A DNA stretch of 64,000 nucleotides from Desulfosudis oleivorans. Its GTDB lineage: Bacteria; Desulfobacterota; Desulfobacteria; Desulfobacterales; SURF-7. Below, in pieces: positions 17,569 through 26,540 of the stretch. The stretch is taken from contig DYJD01000001.1 in NCBI GenBank assembly GCA_020723325.1, positions 248,001 through 312,000 on the forward strand, given 5' to 3'. The notes under the pieces are model-generated. The model had not been told where the DNA came from. It saw nothing but the letters and a program-made list of their open reading frames with translations, and made no database searches. Position 1 is the first letter of the stretch. Each line of letters begins with the position of its first letter. The position numbers and the translations under genes were made by a program.

Positions 17569-18657
17569 CTATGGTTCACGATTGCAATAGAGGTCCGGGG
17601 TGACATTCACGGCCCGCAGGTTGATGCCGTAAATCAAGGCTGATATCAAGCCCATGATGATAACCGGAAACATCTGGACAGCATGGCTGGCAAGTGCAAA
17701 ACCGGCGGCATCCTTGGCCGGTACGGAAAACAGGGAGAGCGCAAAAACCCCGCCAGCTTCCCACAAGCCCCAGAATCCCGGCACCGAAGGCAGGGCAATG
17801 AAGAAACAGATGATGAGCATGACCGCGGTTATCTCAAAAGCCGAAAGACCCAGCCCCGGGCATCCCAGGGCCATGACATAATAGGAGGCGGCATTGATGA
17901 TCCAGATCACCACTGAAATCATCAGGCAGACGGACATGCGTTTAAGATCCTTGACCAGCCCGAAGCCGGCGGCAATGTTTTCAATGACGCTGATCAAGGG
18001 GGCGGCGATCAAGCGGGTGACGTTCTTCTCCGCGCCCGGTCCCAGGAAGCCAAACAAGGCCGTGCAACGCCGGATGATGCGGATGATGATTTGCTTGACA
18101 GCGTCGATACTGATGATGATGATGCCGGCGATCAGGACCAGCAACACCTTGATCATGCTACTGCCGATGGCTTCCAGGGTGTCTTTGTTCAGTTTGTAAG
18201 CGCCGAAGGGGATTTCCAGATTGGGGTCAATATGCACATGCAGAAAAACAAAGGTGAACAGCAGGATCATGATGAGCAGGTCAAAGACCCGTTCCGTGGC
18301 AACCGTGGCCAAGCCGGTGACATAGGGCACATCGTCCTTTTTCAGCAATACCGCCGGTCTGGCCAGTTCGCCGGCCCGGGCCGGCAAGATGCAGTTCAGC
18401 ATGAAGCCGATCATCATGGGATGAAAGGCATGCCAATAGCGGATGCGATAAGCAGATTGCAGGATGATCTGCCAGCGGAGGGCCCGGCATAGGAAACTCA
18501 GGATAACCAGAAGAACCGAGGGAATGATCCAGAGATAATTGATGGAACGCAAATAGTTCATGAGCTCGGCAAAGGGTACGTTGCGAAAAGCGAAATACAG
18601 GGCAACAACTGAAATAAGCGCGCCCAGAATAATGGATAGAATAACGTTTTTATTCAT
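17569..18657 (-). CDS. Lysylphosphatidylglycerol-synthase-TM-like (UPF0104/AglD-type) membrane protein
   Basis: A 362-residue integral membrane protein with about eight hydrophobic segments beginning with ILSIILGALISVVALYFAF. The arrangement (RALRWQIIL in the first third, a conserved polar stretch MLNCILPARAGELARPAVLL, then VPGFWGLWEAGGVFALSLF) matches the transmembrane domain shared by MprF flippases and AglD/YbhN-like proteins. These are thought to move or modify lipids across the inner membrane; no soluble synthase domain is attached. It is nine bases downstream of ribF on the same strand, with no evident functional link. Confidence 0.75.
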   Translation of the reverse strand: MNKNVILSIILGALISVVALYFAFRNVPFAELMNYLRSINYLWIIPSVLLVILSFLCRALRWQIILQSAYRIRYWHAFHPMMIGFMLNCILPARAGELARPAVLLKKDDVPYVTGLATVATERVFDLLIMILLFTFVFLHVHIDPNLEIPFGAYKLNKDTLEAIGSSMIKVLLVLIAGIIIISIDAVKQIIIRIIRRCTALFGFLGPGAEKNVTRLIAAPLISVIENIAAGFGLVKDLKRMSVCLMISVVIWIINAASYYVMALGCPGLGLSAFEITAVMLIICFFIALPSVPGFWGLWEAGGVFALSLFSVPAKDAAGFALASHAVQMFPVIIMGLISALIYGINLRAVNVTPDLYCNREP

Positions 18658-18666
18658 GGTGGATGG

Positions 18667-19668
18667 TTACCGGTTGATCAAATGTGATTGCTGAAGAGGA
18701 TTTTTGGTTGTTGAAACCGCATTCTTGCATCTTGAATCCAGCAGAATGCGCGCCTTGGCAATATCCCTTTTGATCTGTTCAGACAATTGGGCGATGCCTT
18801 CGAATTTTTTTTCATCCCGCAGACGGCTGATGAAATTCACCCGGATTTTTTCATTGTAGATATTTTGATTGAAATCCAGGATGTGAACTTCCACGGTAAA
18901 AACATGGTCCTCAAAGGTGGGGCTGTAGCCGATATTGGCCACGCCTTGATACAGACCGGTGGAGCATTGCACCGTGACCGCGTAAACACCGCTTTTGGGG
19001 CAGAGTTCGTCGTTCAGATGAAGATTGGCCGTGGGAAAGCCAAGGAGTTTGGCCCCCCGGTTCCTGCCGGTGACCACATCCCCGCAGATCTGATAATCGC
19101 GTCCCAAGAGGTCCCGGGCCTTTTCCATGTCGCCGGCCATGACGGTTTCCCGGATCTGGGTGCTGCTGATTCTTTCCAGGGCAGTAGCGCCGGACCACAA
19201 TTCCCAGTCAATGATGATGACTTCAAACCCCAAACGCGCGCCGGCGGCTTTTAAAAAGTCGATGTCGCCCGCACGGTTCCGGCCAAAGGCATAGTCCCGG
19301 CCAACTACGACAGCTTTCATGCCCAGGCGCTGCACCAGGATGTCTTGGACGAATTCCTCGGCGGTCAAATTGGCAAATTCCTTGGTAAAGGGAATGCAGA
19401 CGGTTACATCGATTTTGGTTTGGGCCAGGAGCTCCATTTTCAGTTCATAGGGGGTGATGTTAGCCGGCGGGGTATTGTTCTGCAGAACCTTCATGGGATG
19501 GGGCTCGAAGGTAAGGGCCACACTGGTGCCGGATATTGCTTGGGCCTTTTTGATGACCGTTGCCAAAAGGGCCTGATGCCCCTTGTGAACGCCGTCGAAA
19601 TTGCCGATGGTTACTACCGCATTTCGAAACGTTTCGGTTAGTTCATCCATGTTTGCTACGATTTTCAT
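18667..19668 (-). CDS. ribF: Bifunctional riboflavin kinase/FAD synthetase
   Basis: A 333-residue enzyme converting riboflavin to FMN and FAD. The N-terminal nucleotidyltransferase domain has GNFDGVHKGHQ and ISSTQIRE; FGRNRAGD lies between them. The C-terminal kinase domain has GRNRGAKLLGFPTANL and FTVEVHILDF. The start at 19668 is preceded on the minus strand by AAGGATC. A C-terminal tail of ~20 residues after RILLDSR is not conserved. Confidence 0.95.
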   Translation of the reverse strand: MKIVANMDELTETFRNAVVTIGNFDGVHKGHQALLATVIKKAQAISGTSVALTFEPHPMKVLQNNTPPANITPYELKMELLAQTKIDVTVCIPFTKEFANLTAEEFVQDILVQRLGMKAVVVGRDYAFGRNRAGDIDFLKAAGARLGFEVIIIDWELWSGATALERISSTQIRETVMAGDMEKARDLLGRDYQICGDVVTGRNRGAKLLGFPTANLHLNDELCPKSGVYAVTVQCSTGLYQGVANIGYSPTFEDHVFTVEVHILDFNQNIYNEKIRVNFISRLRDEKKFEGIAQLSEQIKRDIAKARILLDSRCKNAVSTTKNPLQQSHLINR

Positions 19669-19696
19669 GATCCTTCACAAATCCTCGATAATCTGC

Positions 19697-19725
19697 TTGA
19701 CAGGCATATTAAATCAGTATACATA
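19697..19725 (+). promoter_or_regulatory. Predicted sigma70-type promoter of tRNA-Leu
   Basis: TTGACA at 19697-19702 and TACATA at 19720-19725, spaced 17 bases, about 45 bases upstream of the mature tRNA 5' end. The region also lies upstream of ribF on the other strand. Confidence 0.5.
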
Positions 19726-19770
19726 GTGGATCTTAATTTTGAAAGCAAACAGTTTTTTGCTTTCATCCAC

Positions 19771-19857
19771 GCCGAAGTGGCGGAACTGGTAGACGCGCTA
19801 GGTTCAGGGTCTAGTCGGGGGTTCCCGGTGGGAGTTCGAGTCTCCCCTTCGGCACCA
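19771..19857 (+). tRNA. tRNA-Leu (anticodon CAG)
   Basis: An 87-base class II tRNA with encoded CCA. The acceptor arm pairs GCCGAAG with CTTCGGC, the D-loop contains the GGT invariant, the anticodon stem CTAGG/TCTAG flanks loop TTCAGGG (anticodon CAG), a long variable arm follows, and the T-arm loop reads TTCGAGT. A strong terminator follows eight bases downstream. Confidence 0.95.
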
Positions 19858-19864
19858 AAAATAT

Positions 19865-19899
19865 AAGGGTTTGTGGGCTTGGCTCTCACAAACCCTTTT
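19865..19899 (+). terminator. Rho-independent terminator of tRNA-Leu
   Basis: An 11-bp perfect stem AAGGGTTTGTG (19865-19875) / CACAAACCCTT (19887-19897) with an 11-base loop, followed by TTTTATTGTTTT. Confidence 0.85.
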
Positions 19900-19949
19900 A
19901 TTGTTTTCGGTCTTCAATGGGTTTCTGTATGTCAGGTCAAAATTTTTTC

Positions 19950-19998
19950 TTGACAATGACCGCAATATTCCCTAAATTTCGGACTGAACGTTCATTCC
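19950..19998 (+). promoter_or_regulatory. Promoter and operator of the TetR-family gene
   Basis: TTGACA (19950-19955) and TAAATT (19973-19978) with a 17-base spacer form a good sigma70-like promoter. Immediately downstream, over the expected start point, GGACTGAACGTTCATTCC (19981-19998) is an 18-base palindrome (8-base arms, one mismatch) that recurs almost exactly at 20639-20656. The placement predicts autorepression. Confidence 0.7.
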
Positions 19999-20011
19999 GT
20001 ATGAACAGAAA

Positions 20012-20611
20012 ATGAATGGACGATTGAAATCCGTTTTCGGGGGCAGGATCGTTTTGGACAAGCGCGAAGACATTTTGCAGGCCGCATTGGAGTTGTTCGC
20101 GGAGCGGGGCTATTATGGCACGGCGGTTTCCCTCATCGCTGAAAAGGCCAGGGTGGGGAGCGGAACCATCTACCGTTATTTCCAGGACAAGGAACAGTTG
20201 GTCAACGAACTCTATCGGTATTGGAAAACCGAAGTGGCCAATGCCGTGAAGGTGGAATATGCGGAAAACATGCCCTTGCGCACCTTGTTCCATGAGACCT
20301 GGAAACGCTGGGTGGACTTTGCCATGAACAACCGTGAAGCCTATTCGTTTCTGGTGGCCCATCACCATGGGCCTTATCTGGATAAGGTCAGTATGGAGAT
20401 CAATGAAAAAATCCATGGGGAATATCTGGCCTTTTTTGAAGTCGGCCGGCAGGCCCAGGTCATCAAAGATATCAATCCGGAATTGATCATGGCCATTGTG
20501 ACCGGGATTTTTTCGGAAATGATGCGGGAATACTGGGCCGGACATTTGCAGCTTACTCCGGAAATCATCGAACAGGCGGAAGAAGCCTGCTGGCATGCCA
20601 TCCGGCGATAG
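20012..20611 (+). CDS. TetR/AcrR-family transcriptional regulator
   Basis: A 199-residue regulator. The N-terminal TetR helix-turn-helix is EDILQAALELFAERGYYGTAV...VGSGTIYRYFQDKEQLV; the all-helical C-terminal domain would bind a ligand. The ATG at 20012 is 27 bases from the predicted transcription start; an in-frame TTG at 20054 has a better ribosome-binding site and also keeps the whole HTH. The same palindrome lies at its own promoter and before the next gene, so it likely represses both itself and the four-gene operon downstream. Confidence 0.88.
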   Translation: MNGRLKSVFGGRIVLDKREDILQAALELFAERGYYGTAVSLIAEKARVGSGTIYRYFQDKEQLVNELYRYWKTEVANAVKVEYAENMPLRTLFHETWKRWVDFAMNNREAYSFLVAHHHGPYLDKVSMEINEKIHGEYLAFFEVGRQAQVIKDINPELIMAIVTGIFSEMMREYWAGHLQLTPEIIEQAEEACWHAIRR

Positions 20612-20638
20612 TGGATGGCTTTTTTTATATCTATTAAC

Positions 20639-20656
20639 GGAATGAACATTCATTCC
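20639..20656. promoter_or_regulatory. TetR operator in front of the downstream operon
   Basis: GGAATGAACATTCATTCC has perfect 8-base inverted arms around a CA centre and matches the operator at 19981-19998 in 17 of 18 positions. It lies 18 bases before the start codon at 20674, within the leader of that gene and next to its Shine-Dalgarno GGAGG. Confidence 0.7.
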
Positions 20657-20673
20657 TAAAGCGGAGGAATATT

Positions 20674-21654
20674 ATGAATACACGCAGGAATTTTCTCAGG
20701 ATGGGCGTTTTTGCCACAGCGGCGCTGGGCCTGCCCTTTGCTTATGCTTGTCATCCAAAACAGCATTTTGAACCAAGGTCGCCCCGAACCGTGCGGCGGG
20801 CTTTGGTGTTGTGGTTCAGTCAGACCGGCAATACCCAAAGGATCGGGCGCCTGCTGGCAGCAGTGTGGCGAAAAAATGGCTTGGAAGTAACAGCGGCGGA
20901 AATCCGGCAATTCGATCCTGGGAGCGCTTTGGGCTATGATCTTATTGCCATGGGCTGTCCGGTAAATCATTACGATGCCCCCGGCTATGTTAAATCCTGG
21001 TTGCCCCGACTTCCCCATCTTCAAGGTGCTTCCGTGGCCGCCTTTGTCACCCATGGCCTGCCCCCCAGCAACCAGCATAATACCGCCTGCGCAATCCTGG
21101 AGCTCCTGGCCCAGCGTGGCGGGGTGCCGGTGGGATTGGCGACTTTCGGCAATTTCGGCACCTATCCGCCTTTATGGGCTTTTTATCCGGAAAGCGCTCT
21201 GAAAACATCGGCTTTTCCGAATGAAACAACCTATGACCAGGTGCGCCAATATGCAGGAGAATTACTGGTGCAAGCGAGTGCGGGAAACGCTTTTGAATTC
21301 AGCCGCGAGCTGAGCTTCGGTGATGTCAAAAAAAGCCTGGCGCCCATCTGGTTCAGTAAAATGATAACGGATGAGCATTCCATAGATAAGGAGCGCTGCC
21401 AACACTGCGGCACCTGTGCGGAACTTTGTCCCACCGGCGCCATTGATCCGGAAAAAGGAGTAGTTAATAAGGCGATTTGCGTGGACTGCATGGGCTGCAT
21501 CAACAATTGTCCGGCCCAGGCCGTGCGCATGGTTTACTGGGGCAAGCCGTTGGTTGGCTACCGGGATTTTTTGCGTGAGAAAGGCATTGTCATAAAGGAA
21601 CCTGAAGAAATTTCCATCATGGGAAAGGAAAAACATGAATTCAGTTACAACTAG
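20674..21654 (+). CDS. Tat-type flavodoxin-fold/2[4Fe-4S] ferredoxin protein
   Basis: A 326-residue protein. The N-terminus MNTRRNFLRMG followed by a hydrophobic stretch looks like a twin-arginine signal. Residues ~40-200 form a flavodoxin-like domain with an FMN phosphate loop (WFSQTGNTQRIG). The C-terminal ferredoxin domain has two clusters: CQHCGTCAELC and CVDCMGCINNC, each followed by a Pro. The architecture resembles EFR1-type ferredoxin/flavodoxin fusions, here apparently exported in folded form, so it may pass electrons in the periplasm. First gene of the TetR-controlled operon; it overlaps the next gene by 20 bases. Confidence 0.8.
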   Translation: MNTRRNFLRMGVFATAALGLPFAYACHPKQHFEPRSPRTVRRALVLWFSQTGNTQRIGRLLAAVWRKNGLEVTAAEIRQFDPGSALGYDLIAMGCPVNHYDAPGYVKSWLPRLPHLQGASVAAFVTHGLPPSNQHNTACAILELLAQRGGVPVGLATFGNFGTYPPLWAFYPESALKTSAFPNETTYDQVRQYAGELLVQASAGNAFEFSRELSFGDVKKSLAPIWFSKMITDEHSIDKERCQHCGTCAELCPTGAIDPEKGVVNKAICVDCMGCINNCPAQAVRMVYWGKPLVGYRDFLREKGIVIKEPEEISIMGKEKHEFSYN

Positions 21655-22147
21655 ACTATTCACCAAGGTGGGCGTGGACCAGTCAACAGTATTCAGAATT
21701 AATGTTCCCATCGATCTTGAATCGATATTTACAGGGTATGGTCCGCTGCCCGCCGTCATCGGCACAGAAAATCAGACCGGGGCATGGGATGGAGCCGGGC
21801 AATGTCGCACAGTGCTCTTGTCGGACGGCAGTTCGGCCCAAGAGACGCTTACAAAATATGAATATCCGCATTACTTCAGCTACAGAGTAAGCGATTTCAC
21901 AGGAACACTTCGATTGCTGGCCGCAGCGGCTGAAGGGGAATGGTGGTTCAGAAAGATACCTGCGGACACAACAGAAATAGAATGGCGTTACACCTTTAAG
22001 AGTCGGTCTTTCTGGGCTTTGCCGATTCTTTGGGTAATCACAAAGGTGCTTTGGCGTGGCTATATGAAAAAAGCCTTGGGGCTTTTGCAAGTCAAATTGG
22101 AGAACCATAAGAGGAGAATAGGAGATCATGGCCTGTTTTCCGGGTAA
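21635..22147 (+). CDS. SRPBCC/START-fold protein
   Basis: A 170-residue protein with the pattern of polyketide-cyclase-like SRPBCC domains: VFRINVPIDLESIFTGYGPLPAV near the start, a buried RTVLLSDGSSAQETLTKYE sheet, FSYRVSDFTG and a long C-terminal helix (MKKALGLLQVKLENHK). Such folds bind hydrophobic ligands. The ligand is unknown; the operon context (flavoproteins, hydrolase) suggests a small organic compound. Overlaps both neighbours. Confidence 0.6.
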   Translation: MNSVTTRLFTKVGVDQSTVFRINVPIDLESIFTGYGPLPAVIGTENQTGAWDGAGQCRTVLLSDGSSAQETLTKYEYPHYFSYRVSDFTGTLRLLAAAAEGEWWFRKIPADTTEIEWRYTFKSRSFWALPILWVITKVLWRGYMKKALGLLQVKLENHKRRIGDHGLFSG

Positions 22148-23309
22148 AACCGACGGGAACACTTTCCTTTTTGTCGTGATAGGCATCATAATTACGGCTG
22201 CGGCTGTATCAGCGGGCTGCGGCCGGGTCAAAAAAGAAGATATGAAAAGGAGCGAGATGACGACGCATCCGGAAAGAGTGGAAGACAGGAAAGCTTTTCA
22301 TAACCCGGTGCCCACTGCTATCAGTAAACCAGGATCACTATGGAGCGTGGCCTGGGATTTTTTTGCCGGTACCGAAATCCGTGAACCGGTGTATCCGCCT
22401 GGGCCCTTTGAGCCTGATTTGCGGATTGTCGAACCGCCTGCTCCCGAAGGACTATCAGTAACATGGATCGGCCATTCCACGGTGGTCATTGATATTGACG
22501 GCCTGCGGTTTGTAACCGATCCCATATGGAGTCGTCGCTGTTCCCCCTTTGCCATGATCGGGCCGCGCCGCTTTTTTGATCCGCCCATAGTCTTGGATCA
22601 GGTCCGGCATGTGGACGGCGTGATCATCTCCCACGATCATTACGACCATCTGGACCAGGCCACCATCCAACAACTGGGGCAAAGGGATATCATTTTTTAT
22701 GTGCCCATGGGAGTCGGCAGGTATTTGCGGGATTGGGGCATCCCGGCTAAGAAGATCCGCGAGCGCAATTGGTGGGAGGATATTCGGGTGGGTCTTCATC
22801 ATCGGCTGGTGGCCACGCCGACCCGGCATTTTTCCGGTCGCGGCCTGTTTGACCGCAATAAGACCCTGTGGGCTTCCTGGGTCATTCAGGGTAAAAACCA
22901 CCGTGTATATTTCGGCGGCGACGGCGGCTTTTTCCCCGGAATGAAAATGATCGGAGAATTGTACGGCCCTTTTGATCTTACCTTGCTGGAGATCGGCGCT
23001 TATCATCCGAGTTGGGGCCAGATCCACCTGGGTCCGCAGAATGCCGTGAGCGCTCATCTGTCTTTAAAGGGCAAGGTGCTGATGCCCATTCATTGGGGCA
23101 CTTTCAAACTGGCGCTGCATGCCTGGACGGCCCCGGCCGAGGAAGTGATTCAAATTTCCAAGAACGGTGATGTTCAATTGCTGATGCCCAGACCGGGAAG
23201 GATGACAGCCTTGACCGGTGCGCCTTTGATATGCAAGTGGTGGGAGGAATCAGAGGGCATTCGACGAGTGGCCACGGCGGAATTGGATCGGTTGACTTTT
23301 GCAGAGTAA
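22128..23309 (+). CDS. Metallo-beta-lactamase-fold hydrolase (NAPE-PLD/UlaG-like), exported
   Basis: A 393-residue protein. The N-terminus has one hydrophobic segment ending AAAVSAGCG, compatible with a lipoprotein signal. The hydrolase core has WIGHSTVVIDIDG, the metal motif SHDHYDHLD, TPTRHFSGRG and GGDGGFFPGMKMIG, then MPIHWGTFKLALH, which together identify the NAPE-hydrolysing phospholipase D-like branch of the family. The substrate could be a lipid or an organophosphate; not determinable here. Overlaps the SRPBCC gene by 20 bases. Confidence 0.85.
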   Translation: MACFPGKTDGNTFLFVVIGIIITAAAVSAGCGRVKKEDMKRSEMTTHPERVEDRKAFHNPVPTAISKPGSLWSVAWDFFAGTEIREPVYPPGPFEPDLRIVEPPAPEGLSVTWIGHSTVVIDIDGLRFVTDPIWSRRCSPFAMIGPRRFFDPPIVLDQVRHVDGVIISHDHYDHLDQATIQQLGQRDIIFYVPMGVGRYLRDWGIPAKKIRERNWWEDIRVGLHHRLVATPTRHFSGRGLFDRNKTLWASWVIQGKNHRVYFGGDGGFFPGMKMIGELYGPFDLTLLEIGAYHPSWGQIHLGPQNAVSAHLSLKGKVLMPIHWGTFKLALHAWTAPAEEVIQISKNGDVQLLMPRPGRMTALTGAPLICKWWEESEGIRRVATAELDRLTFAE

Positions 23310-23339
23310 GGTGATCAGTCTTCCAGAAAGGGGTAGCAA

Positions 23340-24533
23340 ATGCGTCTGACATTTCAGTCTATTAGCATTGGAGGTATGGTAGTAAAAAACCGCTTTGTCC
23401 ATTCCGCCACCCATGAGGCCATGGCTGCGCCGGACGGGCAAATAACTGATGCCATCATAAAGCGTTATGCAACCCTGGCCAAGGGCGAAATCGGCTTGAT
23501 AATTCCCGGCCATCTTTTTGTCCATCTTTTTGGTCAGGCCCATACGGGCCAGGGTGGAATCCATTCCGACGCCATGATTCCGGGTCTTGCAAAATTGGCT
23601 GCGGCCGTGCACGACCACGGCGGCAAGGTGGCTTTTCAGTTGGCCCACGGCGGTCGGCAGTCCCCCAAGGCTTTGATAAAGAGGCGGCCCCTGGCGCCTT
23701 CCGGTCACGGTCTGGACCCGGTTTCCCTGGACCGGCCGCGACAGATGAGCAATGAAATGATTAAGGAAACGGTGCAGGCCTTTGTCAGTGCAGCCCAGCG
23801 GGCGGTTGAGGCCGGCGCCGATGCCGTCCAGTTGCACGGGGCCCATGGCTATCTGATCAATGAATTCCTTTCACCCTTTTTCAACCGCCGCAAGGATGCA
23901 TATGGCGGGTCGGATGAAAACCGTTTCCGGTTCTTGGGAGAAGTGGTGGCGGGTGTTCAAAAAGTGCTACCCAAAGGCATGCCGATGTTGGTGAAGCTCA
24001 ACACCAATGACTTTACCCCAGGCAAGGGAGTAACTCCGGATCTCGCGGCTGTGTATGCGCGCTGGCTTGTTGAAATGGGTGTGGCAGCAGTGGAAGTGAG
24101 TTGCGGATCCTATTACGGTTTCCAGACCATCCGGGGAGATATTCCGGTTGCTGAGCTTGCCGCCGGTCTGCCCTTTTGGATGCGGCCGGTGGCCAGAATC
24201 AAGATGAAACTGCAAGCTCCGGCTAATCGCTTCCAGGAGGCCTATAATTTGGAAGCGGCCAAAGTCGTGAAAGCGGCCATGAAAGCCGCGCCGTTGATGC
24301 TGGTGGGTGGCATGCGCCGTCTGGGGCATATGGAAGAAATTCTGGCCGCGGGACATGCGGATATGCTGGCCATGTCCAGGCCGTTTATCCGGGAGCCTTT
24401 TCTGGTGAAGCGCTTCAAAGATGGCAAGAGTACTGCCGCGGCCTGCATTTCCTGCAACCAATGCTTTGCCGCCATGTTCAACCACCAGCCGGTGCGGTGT
24501 CGTTATAACTCCGGTGGAGTGAAGAACGATTAA
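23340..24533 (+). CDS. Old-yellow-enzyme family NADH:flavin oxidoreductase (single domain)
   Basis: A 397-residue FMN TIM barrel. FVHSATHEAMA and QLAHGGRQ lie near the N-terminus; the catalytic HGAHGYLINEFLSPFFNRRKD motif is near residue 165. The Cys-rich tail CISCNQCFAAMF...C is of the kind that binds a 4Fe-4S cluster in the 2,4-dienoyl-CoA reductase subgroup, although the spacing (CxxCxxC) is tighter than usual. The C-terminal FAD/NAD domains of that subgroup are absent. It probably reduces activated C=C bonds and is the last gene of the TetR operon. Confidence 0.85.
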   Translation: MRLTFQSISIGGMVVKNRFVHSATHEAMAAPDGQITDAIIKRYATLAKGEIGLIIPGHLFVHLFGQAHTGQGGIHSDAMIPGLAKLAAAVHDHGGKVAFQLAHGGRQSPKALIKRRPLAPSGHGLDPVSLDRPRQMSNEMIKETVQAFVSAAQRAVEAGADAVQLHGAHGYLINEFLSPFFNRRKDAYGGSDENRFRFLGEVVAGVQKVLPKGMPMLVKLNTNDFTPGKGVTPDLAAVYARWLVEMGVAAVEVSCGSYYGFQTIRGDIPVAELAAGLPFWMRPVARIKMKLQAPANRFQEAYNLEAAKVVKAAMKAAPLMLVGGMRRLGHMEEILAAGHADMLAMSRPFIREPFLVKRFKDGKSTAAACISCNQCFAAMFNHQPVRCRYNSGGVKND

Positions 24534-24590
24534 CCCGGCGCTGATGAAAGTGGGGCGTTCAATAATATGCTCATGATATACACAACCGTT

Positions 24591-25496
24591 TCAATTATCT
24601 TTTAACTCACGCGGATCCAACCAGAGACTTTTATCCTGCAGGAGCGCCTGGGTTTCCAGTGTAAGGTTCGGATTAACCATGTCGAAAATCAACCTTTCAT
24701 TTATACCTGCCTTGCTGAAAATAGCTTTGTTATTAGGATGATTGAAGAAAAGCCGGTTGAACGACCCATCTGAAATCGCCATGCGTAGACCTTCTTCGAT
24801 CCGTGCCGCCAATGGCAGGTTTTTCCTATTCACGAAATAAAAAATTGGTGCCGGATAACGCAGCAATAGGTGTTTTTCTACAGTCAACCCCATCTCCTTG
24901 CGTGCTTCGATTTCCGGAAAGATCTCGCCGACGCCACGTGGATAGTAGTCAAACCGCCGCGCTTTCAGCATTTTAAAGGATCCTTCATAATTCGAGAAGG
25001 AAACAACATTCAGGTTGTTTGCTTGTAGGATATCCACGTCAGGCCAATCATGTCCCTGCCCGGCAGTCAGTTTCTTCAAGTCGCCTATAGTATTTATTCT
25101 ATCGAATTTTTCCTGATCGTCTTTGTTTATGATAAAAATCCGGTAGCCAAGCAGTCCTTTCATTAAAGGTATACGGACCGGCAGCAATTTTGTTTCACGA
25201 TTCTTATCAGTCATCGACCAATAGAGGTCGATAATCTTTTCCTGCTCTATCCAGTTCAGAGCACGATCTTGCTGCATCTTTAAATCAGCCATCACAAGCC
25301 TATATGGTCCGTATTTCGTGATGGTCTTATCAAGAGCCAGTTTCAATAGATCGATAAAATACAACGAACGGGTATCCACATTGCCTTCATTTTGGGGAAC
25401 CCTGACTATCAGATCGTCACCGACTGCAATGTCGATTAAGAAAAAAGCAGCACAAATCAAACTCGCAATAGCTATCGTTTTGGTATTCATGCTCAT
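24591..25496 (-). CDS. Periplasmic solute-binding-like protein
   Basis: A 301-residue exported protein: signal sequence (IAIASLICAAFFLIDIAVG), then an alternating alpha/beta pattern with RVPQNEG, DLYWSMTDKN and YYPRGVGEIFPEIEAR, as in distant type II solute-binding proteins. No permease or ATPase is adjacent. It lies 17 bases downstream of another solute-binding gene (25514-26260), so they are probably cotranscribed. The ligand is unknown; a role as a sensor input is possible. Confidence 0.65.
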   Translation of the reverse strand: MSMNTKTIAIASLICAAFFLIDIAVGDDLIVRVPQNEGNVDTRSLYFIDLLKLALDKTITKYGPYRLVMADLKMQQDRALNWIEQEKIIDLYWSMTDKNRETKLLPVRIPLMKGLLGYRIFIINKDDQEKFDRINTIGDLKKLTAGQGHDWPDVDILQANNLNVVSFSNYEGSFKMLKARRFDYYPRGVGEIFPEIEARKEMGLTVEKHLLLRYPAPIFYFVNRKNLPLAARIEEGLRMAISDGSFNRLFFNHPNNKAIFSKAGINERLIFDMVNPNLTLETQALLQDKSLWLDPRELKDN

Positions 25497-25513
25497 ATTA
25501 TCGGTTATGTGTT

Positions 25514-26260
25514 TTATTCTAATTTGTTAAAATAGTTGGTTAGGATACTATCATATGTCCCATTGCTTTTAATTTTATCAAGGGCTGTTTTAAGTTTATC
25601 GACCAATTCGTCAGAAGTTGTTCGGCTGAAGGCCATGTAAAAATCTCCCTTAGAGAATTCTTCCAGCAGAAATGCTTTTTCAAAATCATCGATTTTAAAA
25701 TTAATTGACTTAACAAGATAAGCAAACGAAAATTCGTTGCAAATCATCAATTCAATCCGCCCGGCATAGAGTTTTCGGATATTTAATTCATCCCTTGTTA
25801 CTGTCTCTATGACATTAAAGCCATTATTTTTCAAGTAGTTAACTCGGGCATCTTCTATTACACCGCCAACAATATAATGCCTGGCATTTTCGAGCGCATT
25901 AATCATGATATCTTTTCGTGTCTTCAATTTATAAAAATAGGATTTTCGCGGCGCTATTGTCCCCACCCATTTAAACAGATTCTCCCTGTCGGGAGTCCTG
26001 AGAATAGAATAAATCAATATCGTTTTATTTTCTAAAGCCATTTTATAGGCCCGCGCCCATGGATACAATTTAATATTAAAACCGATTCCCGCCTCCCTAA
26101 AAACGGCCTGTACGACTTCTGTGGAAACGCCGGTCAGTCGTCCATTTAGTTCGTAATTATAAGGGGGGAATTCCTCAGTTACAGTAAAGATGTCATCTGA
26201 ATGGGCAGCAATACTGCTGAAAAATAAAATGAGGTTGATATATAAAAAAAATCGTTTCAT
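25514..26260 (-). CDS. Family 3 extracellular solute-binding protein
   Basis: A 248-residue protein from the ATG at 26258-26260 (MKRFFLYINLILFF), with GGAGATCAAC upstream on the minus strand. After a signal peptide it shows the family 3 pattern FTVTEEFPPYNYELNGRLTGVSTEVV, LYPWARAYKMA, and the C-terminal LKTALDKIKSNGTYDSIL. It resembles the proteins at 58905-59645 and 60049-60795 and, like them, has no transporter partner nearby. Confidence 0.8.
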   Translation of the reverse strand: MKRFFLYINLILFFSSIAAHSDDIFTVTEEFPPYNYELNGRLTGVSTEVVQAVFREAGIGFNIKLYPWARAYKMALENKTILIYSILRTPDRENLFKWVGTIAPRKSYFYKLKTRKDIMINALENARHYIVGGVIEDARVNYLKNNGFNVIETVTRDELNIRKLYAGRIELMICNEFSFAYLVKSINFKIDDFEKAFLLEEFSKGDFYMAFSRTTSDELVDKLKTALDKIKSNGTYDSILTNYFNKLE

Positions 26261-26272
26261 GTTGATCTCCAA

Positions 26273-26540
26273 AGCATTTGATAAAAGTAAAGACCAAGAT
26301 GCTGTGGATCGACAACTTGAACGGGTAGTGCAATTAATGGCCGGATTTTTCGTGTGATATTGATATTACAAACAATAGCTCATGTGATCGGTGAATGTCA
26401 AAACATTTCACAAATCCCACTCTTTACAATTGTCAGCATTCAATAATTGCAGCCGCACCGTCTTTTGAAAAAGCGTTGGTATTGACAAAAACACGGCGAT
26501 ATCAGAATATTTCAGTCCACAATCGGAGGGAAATAAGTAC
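26273..26540. promoter_or_regulatory. Divergent intergenic region with a promoter for the aminotransferase gene
   Basis: Between the minus-strand binding proteins and the aminotransferase. TTGACA (26482-26487) and GAATAT (26505-26510), 17 bases apart, form a plausible promoter ~30 bases before the start at 26541, which has the ribosome-binding site GGAGGG. Nothing else is recognisable. Confidence 0.45.
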
